Positions 56,101 to 63,708 of a stretch of DNA of 64,000 nt are shown here, in pieces. The position numbers were made by a program, and so were the translations under genes. The DNA is from Pelagicoccus enzymogenes (GTDB lineage: Bacteria; Verrucomicrobiota; Verrucomicrobiia; Opitutales; Opitutaceae). The DNA is taken from contig NZ_JACYFG010000002.1 of assembly GCF_014803405.1 (NCBI RefSeq), positions 1-64,000 on the forward strand, read 5' to 3'. Positions within the stretch are counted from its first letter, which is position 1, and each line of letters begins with the position of its first letter. The notes below the pieces were generated by a model. It did no database searches and was not told the DNA's origin. It saw nothing but the letters and a program-made list of their open reading frames with translations.

Positions 56101-56570
56101 ACTTCTACACGATCGGTGTTGAAGGTATCAAACGGGATGTTGGTGAGAAAATAGTCACGAGTGAGGTCGGCGCTAGCCAAACCACGCACGCGGGTCAAAC
56201 CGCCGCTAGGGTCGTCACGCTGTTGCTCAGGAATCGGGTTGGCGCCTTGAGAACCGGAGTGATTACCGCCCAGGCCACCGATCTCGGTGTTGGGGGTAAA
56301 GATGAGAACATCTTCGAGGTTGGTGGAACCGGTATCCTGAAGAAACTCCTTGTTCACGACAGATATGGAAGAACCAATGTCGCGCATTTCCGTTCTCAGT
56401 CGCGTTCCGGCAAGGGTGGATGTGGCGCGGTAGCCAACGTCGTCGTCGCCAATGACCTCGAAGGGCGACAGCTCAAAGACCTCATCTTCATCAGAGGCAG
56501 CGTCTTGGGCATACAGTCCCGAGAGCGCGAAAACACTGCATAATGGCAGTGACATTCTTAGTAGTTTCAT
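53181..56570 (-). CDS. TonB-dependent outer-membrane receptor
   Basis: 1129 aa from the ATG at 56570, giving the leader MKLLRMSLPLCSVFALSGLY. The mature N terminus has the acidic stretch and FELSPFEV motif, used here as TonB box region by many Opitutae receptors. The plug domain spans about 50-190 (TRLRTEMRDIGSSISVV, GLGSPGGIIN) and the rest is a 22-strand barrel ending in the aromatic residue Phe (SATLNF). No SusD gene is adjacent. The gap upstream has a 10-of-11 match to the TTTAC-N-GTAAA palindrome at 56806. It probably imports the oligosaccharides handled by the surrounding genes. Confidence 0.93.
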   Translation of the reverse strand: MKLLRMSLPLCSVFALSGLYAQDAASDEDEVFELSPFEVIGDDDVGYRATSTLAGTRLRTEMRDIGSSISVVNKEFLQDTGSTNLEDVLIFTPNTEIGGLGGNHSGSQGANPIPEQQRDDPSGGLTRVRGLASADLTRDYFLTNIPFDTFNTDRVEVQRGANSALYGLGSPGGIINASTIRADFNGDRGRIRFETDEHGTARYSLRYNKEVTDKVAIRIAALSEDKGYEQKQAFLEDDRLFVAVTGKLPFNLTARGSAEVAERHSSNPDYVLPNDGITPWINLGKPISSSPAEGAAIFRGTGTFFPGVANSNVMHLSSGNGASVGLYRFYQDPNDPNPTFGGHNYLVQTPADSALPPENQRLTEPGAPAGQWMRIKAWDEINIIRRSGYYSDGTPVAPGTAPFFSNGFVSHQITDRSIFDYRKNLFSGGTAQQYGEWENYTASLEGNWFDNRLGLEFSHNEQTFESAGNNSLQGVQQRTIYIDINEYMLATTDGSAQGTLVPNPTFGRPIMGGGSGGNRIYNDRDSTRLQGYVEVRFNDFMDEDSWMTRLLGKFTLTGLIDESTHYNQTLYSARADPIDSYDLDTYLPGHHAVTQRSGQEFALPVTNDTNFLNITSINDLAGVGIQGVSFGRQRSNMSIVPISANFTGWNPTDGEFVNFDSVINTLYQPNSWPAASHANKDINTVDSEVIIGQHSLWDNTVVLTGTWRNDKATTATGPGRSVANARQDIRDTLDPVYLAGPQGPYEVTADDDTTSYSVMIHTPPFLRDRLPFELSVYKSEADNFRPTGSNVTIFNDTVGATAGTTEEMGFIIDGLDRKFSARFNWFESAVVNNRFEEGALYASEGILRGLAHELNNPANAGFTVADVQAVLPPAGVIAVNGFQVDWSNPDAATTLRNSSDTGTQDFKAEGMEVEIGYNPTRKWTLFFTAGQQETIADNTYPEMRRYVEEFVLDNWVNSTFAQNYYIDEGATQTLAERAQTSIVEAVQRAALQDGNPAKEQAEWRFALNTNYQFGSDSGVIPGWLGDLTVGGGLRWQDKTGIGFEVSTNELGDYALDIDKPFYAPSKTYLDVFARTSYQLKDDRSLDLQINIKDLTNHDGLIPFVANPDGSLLYRIEEGRLISASATLNF

Positions 56571-56805
56571 AAGGCGTATTTTTAGAGGTGTTCTAATAGG
56601 GGTAATTTGACGGCCACTAAGCAAATCCAAGAAACGAGTCTGCGTACCAAATAAGCGATTCCAATAAGGGGAGCTTGCCTACTTTCTTCGATACATGAAA
56701 TCAGGTCTGTGGTGGATTGATGCTTCGTTTCTCGCGAAACAGAGAGTGGCTGACCTTACAAAAAACCTATCCGATTTACCTCAATTTCATCTACCCATTT
56801 GCTGT

Positions 56806-56816
56806 TTTACAGTAAT
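56806..56816. promoter_or_regulatory. TTTAC-N-GTAAA-type palindrome (10 of 11)
   Basis: TTTACAGTAAT, followed at once by CCGTAAA, which repeats the right half-site (56817-56823). Located upstream of the TonB receptor gene. Confidence 0.4.
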
Positions 56817-57021
56817 CCGTAAACCGCCCCTTCACGAGCTTCCTTGGGCCTATAATATAGCTGCAAATAAGCGGTCGCGGCGAGAAAGCTACCAGACCGG
56901 GGATATCTTCAAGCGAACGGAAAACCCTAACTCCAAAGCGGTTCAGCCGCAAGCGAGCACACGGTTTTGCGCCCCGTAGCTCGATCTGAGCAGAACACGC
57001 TAGCCTTCCCGGCAACCCCGC

Positions 57022-57036
57022 GCTTTACTGTAAAGC
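57022..57036. promoter_or_regulatory. perfect 15-bp palindrome GCTTTAC-T-GTAAAGC
   Basis: The longest and cleanest copy of the shared palindrome. It is 87 bp ahead of the Gfo/Idh gene that precedes the LacI-type regulator gene, as expected of autoregulated LacI loci. Confidence 0.6.
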
Positions 57037-57122
57037 ACCCTGAGCTTTCTCAAAACGGCTCAACTTCGGACACATTCGTTCATACCCTACCCCCCTCACC
57101 TTCAAACTTGCCAAATCACCTT

Positions 57123-58154
57123 GTGAGCGAAGCGTTTACACCGATCAAAACGGCGATCGTCGGCTACGGGCAAAGCGGAGAGCTTTCCCACGCCTACGGC
57201 ATTCAAGCCAATCCAGAGTTCGAAATCGTGGCCATCTGCGACCTGTCGCCCCAGCGACGCCAATTCGCCCAAGAAAGCATCGGCTGCCCGGCCTACGCCG
57301 ACCACCGCGAACTCCTGGATTCGAAGGCAGAAATCGAACTCGCTTCCATCGTCACTCGATCCGACACCCATTGCCAAGTAGCCTGCGACTTGCTAGACGC
57401 CGGCGTCAACGTGCTGATCACCAAGCCGTGGGCGGTCAACACCAAGGAAGCAGATCTCCTGATCCGAGCTCAGCTCGGCAGCGGCAAACTGATTTTCCCT
57501 TGGATACCGATGTATTGGTCTCCCGAATACTGCAAAATCAAGCAACTCGTAGAGGAGAACGCCATCGGACGCGTCTTCACGATTCGCCGCTACATCGCCC
57601 AGTTCAGCAAACGCGAAGACTGGCAAACAGAGCTCAAGTTCGGTGGCGGCTACCTCAACAATTGGGGAGCCCACATCGTGCAACCGCTCCTCGAGCTGGC
57701 AGGCAGTCCGGTAACGCGAGTCGGCGGACACCTTCAGCAGGTCATCAACGGCGGAGACGGCGACGACAATTTCCTCGCTCTCCTGGAATTCGAAAGCGGC
57801 ATTCTCGGCATCGCCGAGTACGCTCAAGCCACCGAGGGGCTCCCATCCTTTCTTGTACAAGGCACTCAAGGTACCATCGTATCGGACGGAGAAACGATCA
57901 CCCTCGTGCAAAAGGACCCAGCCTCGACCAAGGTCCCCCGACGCAACGAATTCCCCATCGAAGGAAAACGTTTCGGCGACGAGGCCCACATCTACCGCGA
58001 CGTCGCAGCAACGCTGCGCCAAGGCTCGCCCTTCCGAGCATCGCTCGAAGATGCCTATCAAGGCACGCGAGTCCTCGATGCAATCAGGGAAGCTCACCAC
58101 AAAAAGAGCTTCGTATCCGATTTCCTATCACTCAACAGCAAGCTGGAAACGTAG
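57123..58154 (+). CDS. Gfo/Idh/MocA-family oxidoreductase
   Basis: 343 aa from the GTG at 57123, where the family fold begins (KTAIVGYGQSGE); the open frame from 56967 would add 52 low-quality residues. Rossmann GYGQSG near 12-17, and a TKPWAV motif where most members have EKP, the Lys of which lies near residue 102. The C-terminal region GGGYLNNWGAHIVQPLLEL shows the family GG-N-WG-H pattern with the probable catalytic His near 185. Enzymes of this group convert sugars or sugar acids with NAD(P). It stands between the best operator and the LacI gene, so it is probably regulated by it. Confidence 0.82.
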   Translation: MSEAFTPIKTAIVGYGQSGELSHAYGIQANPEFEIVAICDLSPQRRQFAQESIGCPAYADHRELLDSKAEIELASIVTRSDTHCQVACDLLDAGVNVLITKPWAVNTKEADLLIRAQLGSGKLIFPWIPMYWSPEYCKIKQLVEENAIGRVFTIRRYIAQFSKREDWQTELKFGGGYLNNWGAHIVQPLLELAGSPVTRVGGHLQQVINGGDGDDNFLALLEFESGILGIAEYAQATEGLPSFLVQGTQGTIVSDGETITLVQKDPASTKVPRRNEFPIEGKRFGDEAHIYRDVAATLRQGSPFRASLEDAYQGTRVLDAIREAHHKKSFVSDFLSLNSKLET

Positions 58155-58315
58155 GACAAGCATCCCCACGAGCCAACGAGCGTGCGGCCAGACAGCAGCG
58201 CCGAGATCCACCCTAATACGACACCCCACTTTCACCCCAATTTCCATGTAAGCCCTAAACCTAGGAAAAACTGGATACATCGATCAAACACCCCAACAAA
58301 CCAGCCCCCAAGCCG

Positions 58316-59395
58316 ATGAAAAAGATACAACCCTCATGCAAGACCATCGCGAAGGAAGCCGGCGTCAGCCGCATGACTGTCTCAATGGCCCTTCGAGACC
58401 ACCCCAGAGTGGCGCCTGAAACGAGAGAACGCATCAAGGAAATCGCCAAGCGACAAGGCTACACCCCCGACCCCAACCTGACCGAACTCATGCGCTACTT
58501 GCGCAAGCGGGATATCAGCAAGGAGGAGCCCGTCATCGCCATCCTTAACCCCAAGCGAGCCCCGCTGAACAAGCTGTGCAAGGACTCCCTTCTCATCCGG
58601 GAAGGCGTTAAGCGACGGGCGGAGGAACTGGGCTTCAAAACCGAAGACTTCTGGCTGCACGAACCGGGCATGAGGCTCAAGCGCATCGTACAGATCCTCG
58701 AGACCCGCGGCATTCGCGGCATCGTGGTATTGCCAGTGGAAAACCTGCAAGACGTCTTTTCCCTGCCGCAAGAAAACTTCACCGGCGTCGCCACTTGCGG
58801 CGTGGCAGCAAAACTTGGATACAACCAAGTACACCCGCACTTCTACCAGTCCATGCACATGGGCGTATCCAGCTTGATGGAGCAAGGCTTCAACCGTATC
58901 GGTTTCTGCATTACGCACTCGGAAGACGAACGCTCCAACCACCTGTACCAAAGCTACCTCCTCTGGCACCAAAACAATACACCGGCCAAGAACCGCGTGC
59001 CCATTCTCTCGAGCGAAGAGATCACCCGCGAGCAGTTCATCGCCTGGGTCAAGAAAGGAAAGCCCGACGTCGTTCTCAGCCCCAACATCGAGCACTACCA
59101 ATGGCTCAAGGACGCGGGCTTCAAGGTCCCCGAAAACCTCAGCTTCGCCGCACTCAACCCTGCAACCGAGGAAACCGGCGAGATCGCTCAGGTTCGCATC
59201 GGCTTCCGCAAAATTGGAGCCACCGCCGTCGACCTGCTCAAGTCGAAACTGGCCAACGAGCAAGTCGGTCCCATGCACAACCCCGCCGTCACCTTGATTC
59301 GCGGCGAGTGGGTCGAAGGCAAGAGCGTCAAGCCGCCCAAAGGTTCCCCCAAGGCCCAAGAGGAAAAGCCCGTAAACCTGCAAAAGGTGGGATAG
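58316..59395 (+). CDS. LacI-family transcriptional regulator
   Basis: 359 aa. The LacI helix-turn-helix sits at about residues 8-30 (TIAKEAGVSRMTVSMALR), with the hinge up to residue 60 and a periplasmic-binding-protein-like effector domain after it (GIRGIVVLPVE, RIGFCITHSEDER, GKPDVVLSPN). The wording of the HTH is typical of the Opitutae carbohydrate regulators. TTTAC-N-GTAAA palindromes in at least six nearby gaps are its candidate operators; the odd central base is unusual for LacI proteins, which mostly bind even palindromes with central CG, so this needs proof. A strong terminator follows. Confidence 0.9.
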   Translation: MKKIQPSCKTIAKEAGVSRMTVSMALRDHPRVAPETRERIKEIAKRQGYTPDPNLTELMRYLRKRDISKEEPVIAILNPKRAPLNKLCKDSLLIREGVKRRAEELGFKTEDFWLHEPGMRLKRIVQILETRGIRGIVVLPVENLQDVFSLPQENFTGVATCGVAAKLGYNQVHPHFYQSMHMGVSSLMEQGFNRIGFCITHSEDERSNHLYQSYLLWHQNNTPAKNRVPILSSEEITREQFIAWVKKGKPDVVLSPNIEHYQWLKDAGFKVPENLSFAALNPATEETGEIAQVRIGFRKIGATAVDLLKSKLANEQVGPMHNPAVTLIRGEWVEGKSVKPPKGSPKAQEEKPVNLQKVG

Positions 59396-59432
59396 GAACG
59401 AGCAGTTCGAAACACATTTAAGCACACCGCAA

Positions 59433-59469
59433 AGCGGCCTTCCCTACCCGGGGAAGGCCGCTCTTTTTT
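59433..59469 (+). terminator. intrinsic terminator of the LacI gene
   Basis: Perfect 12-bp arms AGCGGCCTTCCC (59433-59444) and GGGAAGGCCGCT (59451-59462) with a 6-nt loop, followed by CTTTTTT. One of the two clearest terminators in the window. Confidence 0.9.
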
Positions 59470-59720
59470 AACGATCCTCAAACGTAATAAAAGAAGGCGG
59501 GAGGGACCGGTTCCACCCGGTCCGCTCTGCCTCCTTGAAAAGACCCCCCAAAAAAACAAGGTTCACGACCAAAGACAGTGGAAATTGCTGGCTATGCATT
59601 CGGTCCCACTGTGGGAAGCGGCCTTGTGCCGCGATTGGACAGAATCGATCGTGCCACAAGGGCACTTCCCAATGAAAATCACTATCCCCGCAAAAGGGTG
59701 AATCCCCCCCAAAAAAAAGC
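59470..59720. repeat. non-coding gap with hairpin and REP-like element
   Basis: Together with the terminator this makes a 325-bp gap between the convergent LacI and symporter genes. A GGACCGG-TTCCAC-CCGGTCC hairpin is at 59504-59523. The REP-like element has arms 59611-59635 and 59647-59671; the left arm equals that of the copy at 24081, base for base over 25 bp. No gene is seen. Confidence 0.65.
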
Positions 59721-61826
59721 TCAGCGAATCGAAACCATCACCCACAGCAGGAAGATCACGCCGCCCACGGCCAGCCAGCTTCCGCCGAAGCCGAGGATGT
59801 CCATCTTGTCCGGCTTGGCGATTTCCCAGTTGCTGTTGGGGAACATCTTCTTGGCCTCGCGCTCCTCGGGGTTCTCCGCCGCGTAAGCGACCGCCCTTTC
59901 GTCTTCCTCCGGCGTCGCTTGTACCGGCGTATAGATTTTGCCGAAGAAGTAGTCGAGGCGACGCTTGCTCACCGGCTGCGTAACGAGCGATACCACAATC
60001 AAAATAAGGAACGGGAAGAAGGCGTTGAAGAAGAAGCGGGCCGCGACCAATTGAGACTTCTTGAACTCGGTGAAATCGATGCCGAACCAGCTCATGACCC
60101 ACAGCTCCGACTCGAAGCGCCCGATGCCGATCAAAGGCGAATTCGGATCTTCCGGATCCTGGCGGACCACCTTCTCGAAGAAGATGCCCTTGGGCTCGAC
60201 GTAGACCTCCTTTTCGATGGTGTCACCCACCTGCTCCGCTCGCCCGAGAGCAACGTCTTCCTTCAGGGCCGGAGCCTTGTAAACGTGGGAGAAGGACTCC
60301 GTTTGCTGCAGGAACGCCGGGTTGGTGCGGGCCCAATCCAAGGACATGAAAACGTTGGGAACGATGGCGAAGATAGCGAAGCAAATCGCGACCTCCACGA
60401 TGACGGCCACTTTCGTCAGCCTCCGCCAAATGAAGCCCAACCAGATGGGTGCCCCGAATATCGCCGGAATCGAGATGAAGTACTTGAAGAGCTCCAGCAG
60501 GTTGTCGACGTAGATCGCCGCTCCGATGCCTCCGAACAAAGTCACGCCGATCACGACCCGGCCAACCTTGATGTAGTGCTTTTCCGACTTCTCCGGACGG
60601 AACGGCTGGTAAAGGTTCTTGATGAAAAGCGCCGAGTTGGAAACCGAGAGCGCGTCCAAGGTAGACATGTTCGCAGCGAGGATTCCCACCAGCATCAGGC
60701 CAATCGCCCCCGGAAGCAGGAGGTCGCGGCTCATGTGCCCCCAAGCCAAATCCGGGTCGTGCAGCTTGCCGGCGTACAGTCCTACCGCGATCAGGCCTGC
60801 CAAAATCCACGACAACATGAGCAGCCGCTTGAAGAACATGCCGCCGATGATGCCGAATCGCGCGGAATTCTCGTTGGTGGCCGATCCCGCGGTGAGCATG
60901 GCTTGAGCCACCGCCACAATCGCCACCAACTGCGAACAGGCCATCGCGAAAATGGTATACCAACCGTACTCGCTTAACGAAATCGATCCGAACAGCTCGA
61001 ACTTAAAGGCGGGCACCGCCGCGTGCAGGCCGGAGAAGCCGCCCAGCTTGGAAAGCCCCAGCGGAATCAGGATCATGGAAAACAGCACGATCAGGAAGCC
61101 CTGTATCACGTCCGTGATGGCAGCCGCCCTGAACCCTCCCATCATGGTATAGATGGCCACAATCAGGCCATAGCCGACGTAGAACACCAAGGGGTTCGTG
61201 TAAGAGTAGAACGAACGCAGCTCGCCTCGCAGGTTCTTTTGCCGCAGCACTTCGTAGCGCTCCTGCTGCACTTCGCTTCGCTCGGAAACCGTCAAGGCAT
61301 CGAGTTCATGGTACTCGTTGAATTCCTCAACCGTCGTACGCTCCTCCACTGTGAGAGCTTCCGCCGGCTTGGGAGTGATTGCCATCATGGTCTTCCCTGC
61401 AACCATGTAGCCGACTCCCCCGCCCACGAAGGCCATCAAGAGGGTGAACACTGCGTAACTGCCGCCGAGAAAGGGACTCTTGAAACGCTCCGTAAAGAAG
61501 TCGCCCAAGGTCGTCAGGCGCACACGACGGAAAAAGAGAGCAGTAAACCAGTAGAAAGGCGTGATGAACAAAACGAGGAATTGTATCCACATTCCCCCTA
61601 CTCCTTGCCGGTAAGTCTCGCGCGTGACTGCCACCGCTTGGTCGGCGTTGGTCGACGCCCCGAAATTCAGGAAGAACTGGTAGAACTTTCCAAGCGATCT
61701 CCCGGCCAAGAAAAACTCCGAGGTATCGTCATTCGATTCGCCCGCCTTTTTGCCGAGCCAAAGGATCACTACCAAGTAGATGAGTAGTACGATTATGTCT
61801 AAAACGTGAAGTCCGAGAAATTGCAT
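59721..61826 (-). CDS. sodium:solute symporter (SSS family) with long soluble insertions
   Basis: 701 aa from the ATG at 61826. SSS features: LDIIVLLIYLVVILW in the first helix, FGASTNADQAVAV near 55-67 and SNSALFIKNLYQPFRP in the middle, similar to the symporter at 10797. Two hydrophilic insertions are uncommon: residues 151-205, with an internal near-repeat (ALTVEERTTV and ALTVSERSEV), and about 500-580, acidic and charged. Typical SSS proteins have 500-570 aa. It is divergent from a six-hairpin glycosidase gene and shares with it the operator-like site at 61952. It probably imports the sugar made by that locus. Confidence 0.85.
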   Translation of the reverse strand: MQFLGLHVLDIIVLLIYLVVILWLGKKAGESNDDTSEFFLAGRSLGKFYQFFLNFGASTNADQAVAVTRETYRQGVGGMWIQFLVLFITPFYWFTALFFRRVRLTTLGDFFTERFKSPFLGGSYAVFTLLMAFVGGGVGYMVAGKTMMAITPKPAEALTVEERTTVEEFNEYHELDALTVSERSEVQQERYEVLRQKNLRGELRSFYSYTNPLVFYVGYGLIVAIYTMMGGFRAAAITDVIQGFLIVLFSMILIPLGLSKLGGFSGLHAAVPAFKFELFGSISLSEYGWYTIFAMACSQLVAIVAVAQAMLTAGSATNENSARFGIIGGMFFKRLLMLSWILAGLIAVGLYAGKLHDPDLAWGHMSRDLLLPGAIGLMLVGILAANMSTLDALSVSNSALFIKNLYQPFRPEKSEKHYIKVGRVVIGVTLFGGIGAAIYVDNLLELFKYFISIPAIFGAPIWLGFIWRRLTKVAVIVEVAICFAIFAIVPNVFMSLDWARTNPAFLQQTESFSHVYKAPALKEDVALGRAEQVGDTIEKEVYVEPKGIFFEKVVRQDPEDPNSPLIGIGRFESELWVMSWFGIDFTEFKKSQLVAARFFFNAFFPFLILIVVSLVTQPVSKRRLDYFFGKIYTPVQATPEEDERAVAYAAENPEEREAKKMFPNSNWEIAKPDKMDILGFGGSWLAVGGVIFLLWVMVSIR

Positions 61827-61951
61827 GAGGGGTGGTAGAAGGTATAACAAACAATGCGACCCGCCCCGCTTGCCTCCGCAAACCGAAACGAATCGCTCAA
61901 TTACAACACAGTGTCACCAATCCAACCTAGGTAAACAACCGATCTGAACGA

Positions 61952-61962
61952 TGTACGGTAAA
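61952..61962. promoter_or_regulatory. TTTAC-N-GTAAA-type palindrome (10 of 11)
   Basis: TGTACGGTAAA in the 198-bp gap between the divergent symporter (starts 61826) and glycosidase (starts 62025) genes. One base of the left half differs. Confidence 0.4.
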
Positions 61963-62024
61963 ACGGGGGCCGCCTTGGGATTGCTCCCGATTAGAGGGAA
62001 AAAGAAACGTATTCACCTGAGCCT

Positions 62025-63608
62025 ATGCAAAATTTGACCTACACTAAAACCGGCAAACCGGAGTTCGATACCCTCGTCCCCAAAATCCGCGCCTTCCTGG
62101 CGAAAGACACCATGGACATGCTTATCGACGGCGAACCGATCCGCGGCTACCGCTCGCCGGACACCCCCGCCGTCTGGATCCGCGACCACAGCGACATCAT
62201 GCGCGGAGCCCGATTCTTCGAGCAAGACCTCACCTCCGCCGTCACCCATTTCGCCAACACCCAAGCCCGCAACGGCCGCATCTTCGACTACTTCACCGTA
62301 CAACCGGAAAAGGTCCCTTGCGAAAAGGAAAACTGGACCAAATACGTGCGCGTCCCGGTGGAGGCCGATGTGGAATACCGCTTCATCAAGGCCGCCTTCC
62401 TCGCCTGGCAGGCAACCGGCGACGACCTTTGGATGAGCTCGCTGATTCCCTCCATGGAAAAGGCCCTCAACTACGCCTTCACCCACCCGTGGCGCTGGGA
62501 TCCGGAGCGCCAGCTCGTCAAGCGGGCCTACACCATCGACTCCTGGGACTTCGCCTACACGGCCGGCAGCCACGACTGGCTGCAGTTCCAAATCGACGAC
62601 AACACCTTTTGGGGCATCATGCACGGGGACAACAGCGGCTTCTACGAAGCGTGCCTCCTGCTCGCCAAAATGCTCAAGCGAGACAAGCAAAGCGAAAAGG
62701 CCGCCCACTGGACCCGCTTCGCCCAAAAGCTCAAGAAGCGAATGAACGAGGTTTGCTGGAACGGCACCTTCTACACCCACTTCGTCAAGCAAAACCCCGT
62801 GAAGATAGAGGGGGTCGACGAAGCCAGCCAATTGAGCTTCAGCAACCCCATGAACGTCAACCGCGGCGTGGCCAGCCACGAACAAGCCGTGTCCTTGCTG
62901 AACGAATACCTGAAACGAAACGCCGACGGGAACGCCTTCGCAGAGTGGTACTCAATCACGCCCGCCTTCCCCGACGGCATCTTCGGCGAGGAGAAAATCG
63001 TGGCCGGCGCCTACTCCAACGGCGGGATCATGCCCTTGGTCGGTGGCGAACTCGCTCGCGCCTACCTCGAGCACGGCTTCGAGTCCCAAGGCGTCGCCAC
63101 CCTCAAGAAATACCACGACCTCATTTCGAAGAACAACGAGACCTACCTCTGGTACTTCCCGGACGGCACCGCCTCCTCCATCGAAACCAGCTCCAGTCCT
63201 GACGCCACCCCTACCGACGGTTGGGGATCGAGCTCCATGCTGCACGGCTTCGTCGAAGGCCTCGTGGGCGTCCAGGATCAGCAAAGCCTTTGGGAAGACA
63301 TCGTTTTGAGCCCTCGCTGGCACGCCGCCGGAGTCGCGGAGGCGGAAGCGAGCGTCGGATACGAGTGCTCCGGAGCTCAATTCCAGTACACGTATCAAGA
63401 AAGCAACGACAGCATTTCCCTTTCCGTCGCCAGCAAGAACAGCCGCTGCAAGTGCCACTTGATGATCCCGGAGAGCGCGAAAGTCGCCTCGGTCCAATCG
63501 CAAGGGCAGTCCATCGAGTTCGAGCAATCGAAGGTGCAACAAAGCAACTATCTCGACTTCAAACTCGCTGTGGCCGACGGAGCCGACATCCAAATAAAAT
63601 TTAAATAG
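62025..63608 (+). CDS. six-hairpin glycosidase-like protein, cytoplasmic
   Basis: 527 aa without a leader. Alpha/alpha-barrel pattern: WIRDHSDIMRGARFF near 48-62, YTIDSWDFAYTAGSHDW near 168-184, GDNSGFYEACLLLAKML near 202-218 and AFAEWYSITPAFPDGIFGEE near 305-324. A short beta domain forms the end (about 430-527). The WIRDHSD motif, with Asp at the start of a helix, is reminiscent of GH families with inverting Asp/Glu pairs such as GH125- or GH63-like, but no assignment is possible by eye. Divergent from the symporter, with a candidate LacI operator between them. Confidence 0.65.
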   Translation: MQNLTYTKTGKPEFDTLVPKIRAFLAKDTMDMLIDGEPIRGYRSPDTPAVWIRDHSDIMRGARFFEQDLTSAVTHFANTQARNGRIFDYFTVQPEKVPCEKENWTKYVRVPVEADVEYRFIKAAFLAWQATGDDLWMSSLIPSMEKALNYAFTHPWRWDPERQLVKRAYTIDSWDFAYTAGSHDWLQFQIDDNTFWGIMHGDNSGFYEACLLLAKMLKRDKQSEKAAHWTRFAQKLKKRMNEVCWNGTFYTHFVKQNPVKIEGVDEASQLSFSNPMNVNRGVASHEQAVSLLNEYLKRNADGNAFAEWYSITPAFPDGIFGEEKIVAGAYSNGGIMPLVGGELARAYLEHGFESQGVATLKKYHDLISKNNETYLWYFPDGTASSIETSSSPDATPTDGWGSSSMLHGFVEGLVGVQDQQSLWEDIVLSPRWHAAGVAEAEASVGYECSGAQFQYTYQESNDSISLSVASKNSRCKCHLMIPESAKVASVQSQGQSIEFEQSKVQQSNYLDFKLAVADGADIQIKFK

Positions 63609-63638
63609 AGCGACTTCACTGCTTAACGCTTGAACGAC

Positions 63639-63674
63639 GAAGGCCGGAGCCCCCGCTCCGGCCTTCCCCATTTT
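63639..63674 (+). terminator. intrinsic terminator of the six-hairpin gene
   Basis: Perfect 12-bp arms (GAAGGCCGGAGC and GCTCCGGCCTTC) at 63639-63650 and 63655-63666, followed by CCCATTTT. The T-run is short, but the stem is strong and sits 30 bp past the stop. Confidence 0.75.
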
Positions 63675-63708
63675 GGACGCATCCTCCCATTCGCGTCCGA
63701 CCCAATAC

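Larger units (their letters stand above)
56571..57122. other. 552-bp divergent regulatory gap
   Basis: No gene is supported here; frames such as 56695-56979 lack start signals and homology. The gap contains two palindromes, listed separately, one 236 bp upstream of the TonB receptor start and one 87 bp upstream of the Gfo/Idh start. It is the largest intergenic region, and fits a divergent regulated promoter. Confidence 0.5.

Noticed and set aside
53181-56570. Classical SusC/SusD polysaccharide utilisation locus
   Set aside because: The receptor has no SusD partner on either side and lacks a carboxypeptidase-like N-terminal extension; it is a plain TonB-dependent receptor.
58382-59425. 347-codon minus-strand frame opposite the LacI gene
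   Set aside because: The plus frame is a clear LacI regulator, and this one is its shadow and crosses the terminator.
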